From positions 1-47,357 of the forward strand of contig DATGZN010000099.1 of NCBI GenBank assembly GCA_035297145.1: DNA of 47,357 bases. The letters are read 5' to 3'. A model generated the notes under the pieces. The model saw only the letters and a list, made by a program, of their open reading frames with translations. It had not been told where the DNA came from and did not search any database. The stretch is from QHXW01 sp035297145 (GTDB taxonomy: Bacteria; Acidobacteriota; Terriglobia; Bryobacterales; Bryobacteraceae). Below, one piece after another: positions 8,946 to 17,063 of the stretch (its first letter is position 1; each line of letters opens with the position of its first letter). Made by a program: the position numbers and the translations under genes.

Positions 8946-9011
8946 TGGAGCCTGAGCGCACCGGCACGTTAGAAGTCCGACTATCCGGGGAACACTCTGC
9001 GTCGTCTAAGC

Positions 9012-9096
9012 GTATTTCCTGAAAATCGCCGTATTGGCGCCGATCCCGAACGCCAGCGTGGCGATGGCAATCAGGCTGAAGCCCGGATTGCTCGGC
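9012..9096 (-). pseudogene. ADOP permease fragment A (N-terminal helix, inverted)
   Basis: On the minus strand, bases 9096 down to about 9020 translate as SNPGFSLIAIATLAFGIG followed by ANTAIF, which is the first transmembrane segment typical of acidobacterial orphan MacB/FtsX permeases. The frame then hits a stop after a few unrelated residues. It lies head to head with fragment B of the same family on the opposite strand, so the original gene was broken and part inverted or deleted. There is no start codon or ribosome-binding site and it cannot make a working protein. Confidence 0.65.
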
Positions 9097-9100
9097 ATAC

Positions 9101-9655
9101 GGCACCCTTCGCGTGATCCTCGCACGCGCTCCGGTGGATCTACCGAGGGTGGATGAGATTCACATCGATGTGCGTGTGCTGCTCTTTACGGTCGTGATTT
9201 CCTTCCTGGCCGGGTTGCTGTTCGGCATTCTCCAGGCGCGGCGGTTGGCGCGTACCGATCCGCAGGACGCCATGAGAACGGCAGCGCGGGGGCTAGCGAA
9301 CTGCGCGGCTCGGGAAGGCTGCGGGCGATCCTGGTTGCGGTGGAAGTCGGATTGAGCACGGTGTGTCTGATGGCCGGCGGCCTGCTGCTGCGGAGCTTTG
9401 TAAAGCTAATGGATGTGGATAGAGGATTCGTAGCGCAGCAGGTGGTCACCGTAAGTCTCAATCTGCCCGGCAATCGCTATCCCGATCAGCGCGAGGGTGG
9501 CAACAATCTGGTGAGCGTCGAGGGAACGAACGTGCCCTTCATGGAACGCCCGCTGGCCGACATTCGTGGCGTCAATAACGAATATTTCAACACTATGGGC
9601 ATTGCTCTCCGGCAAGGCAGGATCTTCGAGGAGGCGGATCGTGACCGCGGCACTG
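9101..9655 (+). pseudogene. ADOP permease fragment B (middle part, frameshifted and deleted)
   Basis: Plus-strand remains of the central part of an orphan MacB/FtsX permease. The first frame reads GTLRVILARAPVDLPRVDE and VRVLLFTVVISFLAGLLFGI, then RLARTDPQDAMRTAARG. Near base 9290, in a run of G residues, the frame changes and continues as RLRAILVAVEVGLSTVCLMA and LLLRSFVKL. After NRYPDQ the text jumps to NNLVSVEGTNVPFMERP, so roughly 25-35 residues normally found between these motifs are missing. It ends at MGIALRQGRIFEEADRD, where the Crp-type regulator begins. The N-terminus, most of the first periplasmic domain and the C-terminal permease half are lost. Confidence 0.75.
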
Positions 9656-10417
9656 ATTCACGGCAATACGAAGCTTGCGGCCGGTCGTGCGGGGCTCGAT
9701 ACAATAAGCACCGTGGCGGAAGGGCCGGCGGAACATCTCAGCATACTGGCGAAGGCCCCGATTTTTGCGGGGCTGACTGAGTCCGAACTGGGCTTCCTGG
9801 CGCAGCGGGCGGTCAGACGGCGCTGCTCGCCGGGAGAGCTGGTGTTTGGCGAGGGCGAGCCGTGCACGGGACTCTATGTGGTGGAGCGCGGGCACGTCCG
9901 CATCTTCAAGAGTTCGGCCGGCGGACGCGAGCAGGTGCTCAGCATCGATGGTCCGGGAAGTTCGATCGCTGAAGTGCCTGTGTTTGACGGAGGGATGTAC
10001 CCCGCGTCCGGCGCGGCGATCGATGACGCGATGCTACTGTTGATCCGCAAGCAGGATTTTCAGGAACTCTGCCTGGCGCAGCCGCAAGTTGCGCTCAAGG
10101 TGCTGCGCGTGGTGGGCGCACGATTGCGGCGGCTGGTGGGGATCATCGAGGAACTTTCGTTCACGACGGTGCGGCACCGCCTGGCGTCACTACTCCTGCG
10201 TCTGGCGCAGCGGGAGGGGAAGCAGACCTCGGATGGCGTGGAGATCATGCTACCCGCCAACAATCAAGAGCTGGCGGCGCAGATCGGAACGGTGCGCGAG
10301 CTGGTATCGCGCAATCTGTCGCGATTCCAGTCCCAGGGGATCATCAGGATCGAAGGTCGAACGGTGGTCCTGCGTGATCTGCGCGCGCTCGAAGCGGAAC
10401 TTCAGTCCGCTGAATAG
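9641..10417 (+). CDS. Crp/Fnr-family transcriptional regulator, probably NO-responsive
   Basis: 258-residue regulator with an N-terminal cyclic-nucleotide-binding-type beta barrel (about residues 35-150: GELVFGEGEPCTGLYVVERG), a long dimer helix (LKVLRVVGARLRRLVGIIEE) and a C-terminal Crp winged helix (NNQELAAQIGTVRELVSRNL then FQSQGIIRIEG). It lacks the N-terminal cysteine set of oxygen-sensing FNR, so a DNR/NnrR-like NO sensor is the better guess given the ric-nnrS-nor genes downstream (inference). GTG 9641 is preceded at six bases by GAGGAGG (9628-9634), a perfect ribosome site that lies inside ADOP fragment B. A later GTG at 9713, with TACAAT at 9703-9708 just before it, is a weaker alternative. 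Confidence 0.82.
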   Translation: MTAALIHGNTKLAAGRAGLDTISTVAEGPAEHLSILAKAPIFAGLTESELGFLAQRAVRRRCSPGELVFGEGEPCTGLYVVERGHVRIFKSSAGGREQVLSIDGPGSSIAEVPVFDGGMYPASGAAIDDAMLLLIRKQDFQELCLAQPQVALKVLRVVGARLRRLVGIIEELSFTTVRHRLASLLLRLAQREGKQTSDGVEIMLPANNQELAAQIGTVRELVSRNLSRFQSQGIIRIEGRTVVLRDLRALEAELQSAE

Positions 10418-10446
10418 ATTATCCCTCAAATAAATCCCCGTAACCG

Positions 10447-10458
10447 TGACTAAAGTCA
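10447..10458 (+). promoter_or_regulatory. FNR/DNR-type operator upstream of ric
   Basis: TGACTAAAGTCA is a dyad with half-sites TGAC and GTCA separated by four bases, the geometry of FNR-family sites (TGAT-N4-ATCA). Its centre is at 10452.5. A possible -10 hexamer, TACTCT, lies at 10483-10488, which would place transcription start near 10494-10495 and the dyad at about -42, the class II activator position. The gap between the regulator's stop (10417) and ric (10510) holds nothing else of note apart from a good ribosome site, GAGGAG at 10498-10503. The natural ligand protein is the adjacent Crp/Fnr-type regulator; binding is inferred, not shown. Confidence 0.6.
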
Positions 10459-10509
10459 TAGGCGCGCGATCCTCCGCCGGCGTACTCTCAGAACATCGAG
10501 GAGAAAACA

Positions 10510-11235
10510 ATGAGCGTGATGACTGAGAAAACGGTGCGGGAGCTGGCACTGGACATGCCAGTGGCAACCCGGGTTTTTGAGAAGCTGGGCATCGATTACT
10601 GCTGCGGCGGCAACCGGACGCTCGAACAGGCGTGCCAAGCGGCGCAGGTACCCCTGGACCAGGCGGTGGACTCGCTGGAGGTTGCCGATCTGACGGCGCG
10701 GGCATCGCGCGAAGACCACGACTGGCAAACGGAGCCTCTTTCGGAGTTGATCGAGCACATCAAGAACACGCATCACAAGTACGTGCGCGAGGAGACGGCG
10801 CGATTGAAACCGCTATTTGAAAAGGTCTGCTCGGTCCACGGGCAAAATCACCCGGAGCTGCCGCGACTGCGGGTGACCTTCGCGAGTCTCGCGCAGGAAC
10901 TCGCGACGCACATGATGAAGGAGGAAATGGTTCTGTTCCCCTATATTGTGCGATTGGAGGAGGCGGTGACGGAGAGAGCACCGGTGGTGCCACCACCATT
11001 TGGGAGCGTGCGAAACCCGGTAGCGATGATGATGCACGAGCACGACGACGCCGGCAATGCGTTACGCGAGATGCGCCAAGGCAGCCACGGCTACGCGGCG
11101 CCAGCGGATGCGTGCGTCAGCTACCAGACGCTATACAAGGCGCTGGCCGATTTCGAAGCAGACTTGCACACCCACATTCACCTGGAAAACAACATCCTGT
11201 TTCCACGCGCTGTGGAAATGGAGGGGGCGCACTGA
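10510..11235 (+). CDS. ric: Iron-sulfur cluster repair di-iron protein (Ric/YtfE/ScdA)
   Basis: 241-residue cytoplasmic protein that helps rebuild Fe-S clusters after NO or oxidative damage. Residues about 5-60 form the ScdA N-terminal domain with the diagnostic CCGG at 31-34 (FEKLGIDYCCGGN). The rest is a hemerythrin-like four-helix di-iron domain with spaced His/Glu ligands: HIKNTHHKYVREE, HPELPRL, THMMKEEMVLFPY, MMMHEHDDAGNAL and HTHIHLENNILFPRA. Length is normal for the family. It is the first gene after the FNR-type dyad and is followed 13 bases later by nnrS, so the two are very probably one transcript, expressed under NO or low oxygen. Confidence 0.93.
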   Translation: MSVMTEKTVRELALDMPVATRVFEKLGIDYCCGGNRTLEQACQAAQVPLDQAVDSLEVADLTARASREDHDWQTEPLSELIEHIKNTHHKYVREETARLKPLFEKVCSVHGQNHPELPRLRVTFASLAQELATHMMKEEMVLFPYIVRLEEAVTERAPVVPPPFGSVRNPVAMMMHEHDDAGNALREMRQGSHGYAAPADACVSYQTLYKALADFEADLHTHIHLENNILFPRAVEMEGAH

Positions 11236-11248
11236 GGAGTCGGCTGCC

Positions 11249-12574
11249 ATGTCAGAACTACTGACGCGCATCGAGACGCAGCACGGCGGGCGGCTGACGC
11301 CGAAGGAGACCTTCGACATCACGGCGGCGCGAGAGACAGGGCTTTCGCGATTGCTGATGGTATACATCACCACGGGACTGGTCTTCATGCTGTTTCCCGG
11401 CACATTCCTGGGCGTCTGGAACCTGCTCGCGATCAGCAGCCGGCGGGCACCGGGTTCGGTCTCGGCTGCGTGGGTGCAAGCACACGGTCATGCACAGATC
11501 TTCGGTTGGATCGGGACGTTCATCCTCGGCATCGGCTTCTACTCGATTCCAAAGCTGCGCCGGCTGAGTTGGTTCGCGCTGCCGGCGGCTTGGGTGTCAT
11601 GGGCGCTATGGACTTCGGGCGTGGTGCTGCGCTGGCTCACCGGGGTTTACCAGTGGCAGTGGCGGATCTGGTTGCCGATTTCGGCCGTACTCGAACTTAT
11701 CGCGTTTCTCATCTTCTTCCGCTCGGTCAGCGGCCACCGGCCGGAAGATGCACGGAAGAATACGCCGGGCGCGTGGGTCTTCGTGGTGATTGCGGGGTCG
11801 GTTGGGTTGATGCTGACGCTTCTGGTCAATTTGGGCGCGGCGCTATTCCTCGCGTTTCGCGGCACATCGCCCGAGCTTCCGCCAGATTTTGATCAGCGTT
11901 TCCTAGTGCTGGAGACCTGGGGATTTCTGGTTCCGTTCGTCTGGGGATTCAACGCCAAGTGGCTTCCGGTGTTTCTGGGGCTGCGGCCGGTGCACGAGCG
12001 TTTCCTATTGGCTGCGGTAGCCTGCAATACCGCGGGCGTGATCGCGGCCCTGGCCGGTTGGACCATCGCGGCCGTGTTCCTGCTGGCTGGCGGACTGATC
12101 ACCGCCACCTATGCTCTTCGGCTCTTCGAATGGCCTGAACGCCCGGCGAAGGTCAAGGGGGTGCATGCAAGCTTTCCTGTGTTCATCCGTTCCGCCTACA
12201 TTTGGGCGATCATCGCTGCGGGGCTGGGCATTTGGGCGGCGATGGCGCCAAGCGCTCAGGGGATTTGGGGCGCGTCGCGTCACGCGTTGACGGTTGGATT
12301 CCTGGCCATGATGGTGTTCGCGGTGGGCCAGCGTGTACTACCCGCATTTGCCGGCATGCGCCTGCTGTTCAGTACCAGACTGATGTTCGCCGCCATGCTG
12401 CTGCTGAGCGCCGGATGCCTGCTGCGAGTTGGTTCCGAGATTCTGGCGTACCAGGAATTCCTGCGTTCCGCCTGGGCTTGGCTGCCGGTGTCGGCAATCA
12501 CCGAAATGACGGCCGTCACGATTTTTGCGGTAAATTTGCTGGTGACATTTGCCCGACAGCGACAGGTGCAGTAG
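11249..12574 (+). CDS. nnrS: NnrS family heme-copper membrane protein
   Basis: 441-residue polytopic inner-membrane protein of the NnrS family, which protects cells from nitrosative stress. About twelve hydrophobic helices are visible. The family hallmark in helix 2-3 is present: QAHGHAQIFGWIGTFILGIG, with His residues expected to bind heme/copper; a second His lies in GASRHALTVGFLAMMVFAVG, followed by QRVLPAFAG. The start at ATG 11249 is preceded by GAGGAG overlapping the stop of ric; the open frame upstream to 11057 is only a shadow of ric. It is 27 bases from the NO reductase start, in one run with ric and norB. Confidence 0.92.
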   Translation: MSELLTRIETQHGGRLTPKETFDITAARETGLSRLLMVYITTGLVFMLFPGTFLGVWNLLAISSRRAPGSVSAAWVQAHGHAQIFGWIGTFILGIGFYSIPKLRRLSWFALPAAWVSWALWTSGVVLRWLTGVYQWQWRIWLPISAVLELIAFLIFFRSVSGHRPEDARKNTPGAWVFVVIAGSVGLMLTLLVNLGAALFLAFRGTSPELPPDFDQRFLVLETWGFLVPFVWGFNAKWLPVFLGLRPVHERFLLAAVACNTAGVIAALAGWTIAAVFLLAGGLITATYALRLFEWPERPAKVKGVHASFPVFIRSAYIWAIIAAGLGIWAAMAPSAQGIWGASRHALTVGFLAMMVFAVGQRVLPAFAGMRLLFSTRLMFAAMLLLSAGCLLRVGSEILAYQEFLRSAWAWLPVSAITEMTAVTIFAVNLLVTFARQRQVQ

Positions 12575-12601
12575 CTACTAACAAAGAAAGGTGTTGTGTC
12601 C

Positions 12602-14890
12602 ATGACTTATAAGAAGCTGTGGATCGCGCTGGCGCTGGTATTGGTCATTTCCTTTGCTGTCCTGGGCGGCGTGGGCGTGAAGGTCCTCAACAGCGCGCCG
12701 CCGATTCCGTCGCAGGTGTTGACCTCCGACGGACGCGTCCTGTTTGATGGCGCAACAATTCAGAACGGCCAGGGAGCCTGGCAATCGATTGGCGGGCAAG
12801 AGGTGGGGACCATCTGGGGACACGGCTCCTACGTGGCTCCCGATTGGAGCGCAGACTGGCTGCATCGCGAATGCACCTTTATCCTCGATCGTTGGGCGGC
12901 GAAATCGGGTGCGGCGAGTTATGAGGCGCTCGGGCCGGAACAGCAGGCGGCGCTACAGGCAAGGCTGCGGCTGATCATGCGGACCAATACCTATGATGCG
13001 GCGAGCGGGCGCATCACGGTTGATCCGATACGCGCCGAGGCCTTCGAGGAACTGCACCACTACTATTCGGATGTCTTCAGCAACGGCCGAAGCGATTATG
13101 CAATCCCGGAAGGCGCTCTAAGCGATCCCGTGAAGCTTCGCGAGATGAGCACATTTTTCTGGTGGACGGCGTGGGCGGCGTCGACGGACCGTCCGGGATC
13201 CAATGTCACCTACACGCAGAATTGGCCGCACGAACCGCTGATTGGCAATGAGCCGACCGGCGGTGCGATTGTCTGGAGCGTCGTCAGCTTCACCCTGTTG
13301 CTGGCCGGCGTGGGCGGCATGGTCTGGTATTTCGCATCGCAGCCACGGACCGTGGAGGAAGAACTGCTCCCGGAGAACGATCCGCTGCTCGGCTTCAGGC
13401 CGACGCCTTCGCAGCGAGCCACGGTGAAATATTTCTTTGTGGTGGCGGCTCTGTGGGTGGTGCAGGTAGCGCTGGGCGCGATTACCGCGCATTACGGCGT
13501 AGAAGGATCGAGCTTCTATGGGATTCCGCTCGATCGCTGGCTGCCGTACAGCGTGGCGAGGACGTGGCACTTGCAACTTGGCCTGTTTTGGATCGCAACC
13601 TCGTGGCTGGCCACCGGGTTGTACGTCGCGCCCGCGGTTAGCGGCGCTGAACCCAAGGGCCAGCGGCTGGGGGTCAATCTGCTGTTCGCCGCGCTGATTC
13701 TGGTGGTTGTCGGGTCCCTCGCCGGCGAGTGGATGAGCATCGAGCACAAGCTGGGCAACCTGTGGTTCTGGTTCGGCACGCAAGGATACGAGTACGTGGA
13801 CCTGGGCCGTTTCTGGCAGATCCTGCTCTTCATCGGTCTGGTTTTCTGGCTCTGGCTGATGTGGCGCGCTCTAAAGCCGGCGCTAGCCAGGCGCGACCAG
13901 AATTACTCATTGCTGCTGATGTTTGTGGTGTCGAGTATCGCGATCCCGCTGTTCTACGCGGCGGGGCTGATGTACGGCCAACGCAGCAACCTGGTGACCG
14001 CGGAATATTGGCGCTGGTGGGTGGTGCACCTTTGGGTGGAGGGCTTCTTCGAAGTCTTCGCGACTGTGGTCATCGCTTTCCTGCTTACGCGTTTGAAGCT
14101 GCTCTCGGTGCCGACGGCGACGCGTGCGGTCCTGTTCTCTACGGTTGTGTTCCTTTCAGGCGGAATCATCGGGACATTTCATCATTTGTACTTCGCGGGC
14201 ACGCCTAATATCGTGCTCGGCCTGGGTGCGGTGTTCAGCGCGATGGAAGTGGTTCCGCTGGTGCTGATCGGCTTCGAGGCGTGGGAAAACATCCGGCTGG
14301 CGCGTTCGCGCGAGCAGCACGTATGGGTTGCGGCGTATAAGTGGCCCATCTACTTTTTTGTGGCAGTGGCGTTTTGGAATTTTGTGGGCGCGGGGTTGTT
14401 CGGGTTTCTGATCAATCCGCCGATCGCGCTGTACTATATGCAGGGTCTGAACACGACGCCAGTGCACGCGCACACGGCGCTATTTGGCGTGTATGGCATG
14501 CTGGGGCTGGGGCTGATGCTGTTCTGCCTGCGCGCGCTGAAGCCTGGCAAAGCGTGGAAGAATGCCCCCCTTTGGCTGGCCTTCTGGGCCATCAACATCG
14601 GGCTGGCACTCATGGTGCTGATGAGCATGCTGCCCATCGGGCTGATGCAGACGTGGGCGTCGGTGGAGTATGGAACCTGGTACGCGCGCTCGGCGGAGTT
14701 TCTCCATAGCGGGCACATGAACGAGCTGCGGTGGATGCGGATGATCGGAGACACAATTTTTTCGCTAGGCGCACTCATTCTCGGGTGGTTCGTGCTAGGT
14801 CTGGTCACCGGCCACTCCTACGATGATCGCGGCTATGTGCGCGAAGGCGAGTGGGAAGTGCGGCCGCAGCAGGCTGCCCTGCCGAGATAG
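12602..14890 (+). CDS. norB: Quinol-dependent nitric oxide reductase (qNOR)
   Basis: 762-residue single-subunit NO reductase reducing two NO to N2O with electrons from membrane quinol. The N-terminal helix and a periplasmic cytochrome-c-like extension without CxxCH (about residues 35-230) mark the quinol type. The NorB core follows: ARTWHLQLGLFWIATSW; VVHLWVEGFFEVF with H476 and E480 at the FeB site; GTFHHLYFAGTP with H527-H528; and the C-terminal HSGHMNELRWMRMIGD segment with heme-binding His. Start: ATG 12602 is ten bases after AAAGG; a GTG at 12596 would add two residues. With ric and nnrS this makes a detoxification set rather than full denitrification, since no nir or nos genes are seen. 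Confidence 0.94.
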   Translation: MTYKKLWIALALVLVISFAVLGGVGVKVLNSAPPIPSQVLTSDGRVLFDGATIQNGQGAWQSIGGQEVGTIWGHGSYVAPDWSADWLHRECTFILDRWAAKSGAASYEALGPEQQAALQARLRLIMRTNTYDAASGRITVDPIRAEAFEELHHYYSDVFSNGRSDYAIPEGALSDPVKLREMSTFFWWTAWAASTDRPGSNVTYTQNWPHEPLIGNEPTGGAIVWSVVSFTLLLAGVGGMVWYFASQPRTVEEELLPENDPLLGFRPTPSQRATVKYFFVVAALWVVQVALGAITAHYGVEGSSFYGIPLDRWLPYSVARTWHLQLGLFWIATSWLATGLYVAPAVSGAEPKGQRLGVNLLFAALILVVVGSLAGEWMSIEHKLGNLWFWFGTQGYEYVDLGRFWQILLFIGLVFWLWLMWRALKPALARRDQNYSLLLMFVVSSIAIPLFYAAGLMYGQRSNLVTAEYWRWWVVHLWVEGFFEVFATVVIAFLLTRLKLLSVPTATRAVLFSTVVFLSGGIIGTFHHLYFAGTPNIVLGLGAVFSAMEVVPLVLIGFEAWENIRLARSREQHVWVAAYKWPIYFFVAVAFWNFVGAGLFGFLINPPIALYYMQGLNTTPVHAHTALFGVYGMLGLGLMLFCLRALKPGKAWKNAPLWLAFWAINIGLALMVLMSMLPIGLMQTWASVEYGTWYARSAEFLHSGHMNELRWMRMIGDTIFSLGALILGWFVLGLVTGHSYDDRGYVREGEWEVRPQQAALPR

Positions 14891-14915
14891 GGGTTGCTGC
14901 TCTCTGCCCTGGCCG

Positions 14916-14946
14916 CGTTGCCGAAGTTCGGGCGTCCGTTGCCGAA
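14916..14946 (+). repeat. 10-bp direct repeat 21 bp apart, upstream of FecR-domain gene
   Basis: CGTTGCCGAA occurs at 14916-14925 and again at 14937-14946, start-to-start distance 21 bases, i.e. two helical turns, so both copies face the same side of the DNA. They lie just after the norB stop and about 30-60 bases before a possible -35 element at 14976. This arrangement is common for tandemly bound activators such as response regulators. It may be coincidence; no third copy is seen nearby. Confidence 0.4.
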
Positions 14947-14975
14947 CATGTCGCCCGGCTACGATCGAAGCATGG

Positions 14976-15010
14976 TTGACGAGATATGCTGACCGGGTGG
15001 ATACTCGTCA
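14976..15010 (+). promoter_or_regulatory. Putative promoter with overlapping inverted repeat
   Basis: TTGACG at 14976-14981 and GATACT at 15000-15005, 18 bases apart, form a plausible sigma-70 promoter for the FecR-domain gene. A perfect 7-base inverted repeat, TGACGAG (14977-14983) and CTCGTCA (15004-15010), encloses the whole spacer and overlaps both hexamers, so it could be an operator or a hairpin in a transcript from further upstream. The predicted start would leave a leader of only about a dozen bases before ATG 15024, which is a weakness of the promoter reading. Confidence 0.4.
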
Positions 15011-15023
15011 CGGAGGGCGCTCT

Positions 15024-16016
15024 ATGAACAACGCCCGCATGGTTGCGCTTTCAACGTTGGTACTGGCTTCGGCGGCCGGGATTCCCGCTTCCGGACAATC
15101 GGTTGTTTCCACACATTCCGGGTTGATCTACTTTTTCGTAGGCACCGTTTACCTAGGTGACGAGCATCTGGAACAGAAGTTCGGAAGATTTCCGGACATC
15201 GGCGAGGGCCGCGAGCTGCGGACAGAACTTGGCCGGGCCGAGGTGCTTCTTACGCCAGGAGTGTTTCTCCGTCTGGACGAAAACAGTTCCATCCGCATGG
15301 TCTCGGACCGCTTCTCGGATACGCGGGTCGAGCTGCTCGGCGGGTCGGCCATTCTCGAGGTGACGCAAACTTCCCCGGATGCGTCGGTCAAGCTGATCTA
15401 CAAGAACTGGCAGATCCGGGTTCCGCAGGAGGGTACCTACAGGATCGATACCGCGCCGCCGCGGATACGGTCATATAAGGGGGAAGTCAAAGTCGGAACC
15501 GAAGGCGTAACGGAAACGGTGACGGTGCGGGAGGGCGAAGTGCTGCCCTTAGCGGAGGTGCTTGTGCCAGAGCCGTCGGCGACGTTGGGACATGACGACT
15601 TCAAGATTTGGGCGATGACCCGGAGCCAGGCTATCTCCGCGGACAACACCGTCGCAGCCGGGATCGTGGACGATCCGAGTCAGTTCGATAGTTCCGGGCT
15701 GGCTTCCGGAGGCTACACCTACTTTCCCTTGACGGGAATTCCGTCTCTGGATATCGGCAGCCCCTACGGCCTCAGTTTCTGGAGCCCGTTCCAATCCACG
15801 TTAAGCTCGCTCTATTTTCCGCCTTATCTGCTGTACGGACCGCTGTACGGCGGGTGGCCGCGCGGGGGTGGGCTGGGCGGAACGCGTCCGTATCCAGGCC
15901 GTACGGTACTCCCCACACCGATCGGCTCGCGTCCGCCGCGAATCGGCACGCCGAGAGTTCCCATTCCCAGTCACCCTGCTCCGCACGTAGGGGTGCACGC
16001 CGCCGCTCATAAGTGA
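15024..16016 (+). CDS. Secreted FecR-domain protein
   Basis: 330-residue exported protein with a signal peptide (about 1-26, SAAGIPASGQS). Residues about 60-185 form a FecR-like beta domain: GRAEVLLTPGVFLRLDENS, VELLGGSAILEV, then YRIDTAPPRIRSYKGEVKV. In this lineage such modules occur in stand-alone periplasmic proteins, not only in TonB signalling. The C-terminal third is Pro/Gly/Tyr-rich and low in complexity, ending in His/Ala residues, so probably disordered or surface-associated. GGAGG at 15012-15016 supports the ATG at 15024; the frame upstream to 14823 is a shadow of norB. No sigma factor lies beside it. Function unknown. Confidence 0.75.
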   Translation: MNNARMVALSTLVLASAAGIPASGQSVVSTHSGLIYFFVGTVYLGDEHLEQKFGRFPDIGEGRELRTELGRAEVLLTPGVFLRLDENSSIRMVSDRFSDTRVELLGGSAILEVTQTSPDASVKLIYKNWQIRVPQEGTYRIDTAPPRIRSYKGEVKVGTEGVTETVTVREGEVLPLAEVLVPEPSATLGHDDFKIWAMTRSQAISADNTVAAGIVDDPSQFDSSGLASGGYTYFPLTGIPSLDIGSPYGLSFWSPFQSTLSSLYFPPYLLYGPLYGGWPRGGGLGGTRPYPGRTVLPTPIGSRPPRIGTPRVPIPSHPAPHVGVHAAAHK

Positions 16017-16038
16017 AGGGCAAACGCTGAGAAGTTGG

Positions 16039-16989
16039 CTATTGGGACGCGGCGTAGTAGCCGAGCCTCCAATGCACTTTCAGATCCGAGATACCAGCGG
16101 GCTTACTCACCTTCACCTCGACCTTGCGATATTTCCCGTCCTTTTTCTTGTTCTTTGGCGAATATGCCAGAACGTACTGGTTGCGCAACTCGATGCCAAT
16201 CCTCACGGCGACGTTGGGCAGGTCGCTAGGGTCTGACGCACTGAACGCGCGCCCTCCTGTCTGTTCTGCAAGCTGCGAGAGCAGGCGTGGCCCGGAAATT
16301 TCCTCCTTACTCAAAGCCGGGATAATAGAGGGCTCAAAAATGCCCATGGCGTACACCTGGACGTCCGCTTCCCGCACGAGCGATTCAATCTGGGCCGCGG
16401 TGTATTTGCTGTTGTTATCACCGCCGTCGGAAATAATCAGGATCGCTTTGCGAGGATTCTTTGCCTTCTTCATCTGGCGTAGCGCCAGTTCCGCGGCGTC
16501 GAGCATGGCGGTGAGACCACCCGGCTGCACTGCGGTCAGACTGTTCTGGATATCCTCGCTCTGATTAGTGAAATCGACCGCAAGCTCTGCATGGTCGCCG
16601 AACTGGATGAGAAACGCTTCGTCCTGCGAGTTCATCGTAGTGAGGAATCGTAGCGCCGCCTGACGCGAGGTTCGTAGCTTGTCACCCATACTGCCGCTGG
16701 TATCGAAAACCATGCCCACGGACAGCGGCGCATCCTCGCCCGAGATATGCACGATGGTCTGCTCGGCGCCGTCTTCGAACAGGCGAAAATCCTGTTTCTG
16801 AAGCCCGAGAACGAAGCGATTCAGCGGGTCCGTGACTATTGCCGGAACGAGTACAAGGGTGGTTTCGGCATTGAAACGGGGGGACTGATCATCCGGCGTG
16901 GCCGTGGCTTGGCCCGCGGCTCCCCTGAAACAAAAAACAACAAGGAGGACGCCGAATACGGTAAGAGAGCCGGCTACACGGAGCCGCAC
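16039..16989 (-). CDS. Secreted VWA-domain protein (acidobacterial type)
   Basis: 316-residue exported protein with an N-terminal signal (about 1-26) and a von Willebrand factor A domain (about 85-285). The metal-ion-dependent adhesion site is intact: DTSGSMG, then a Thr in GGLTAMLDA, and ISDGGDN. The region before it (LVLVPAIVTDPLNRFVLGLQ, FRLFEDG) is the family-specific beta lead-in seen in the acidobacterial VWA group (TIGR03436-like). The start is GTG 16989, supported by AGGAG (16998-17002 on the plus strand as CTCCT). It probably binds protein or matrix partners in the periplasm or at the surface; the partner is unknown. It converges with the FecR gene, 22 bases apart. Confidence 0.85.
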   Translation of the reverse strand: MRLRVAGSLTVFGVLLVVFCFRGAAGQATATPDDQSPRFNAETTLVLVPAIVTDPLNRFVLGLQKQDFRLFEDGAEQTIVHISGEDAPLSVGMVFDTSGSMGDKLRTSRQAALRFLTTMNSQDEAFLIQFGDHAELAVDFTNQSEDIQNSLTAVQPGGLTAMLDAAELALRQMKKAKNPRKAILIISDGGDNNSKYTAAQIESLVREADVQVYAMGIFEPSIIPALSKEEISGPRLLSQLAEQTGGRAFSASDPSDLPNVAVRIGIELRNQYVLAYSPKNKKKDGKYRKVEVKVSKPAGISDLKVHWRLGYYAASQ

Positions 16990-17063
16990 AATAGGAACTC
17001 CTGACTACACGAAAGTCTATCAGGTTGCGATGCGCTGAGCGCCAATCCGACCCCGAGGCTGAG

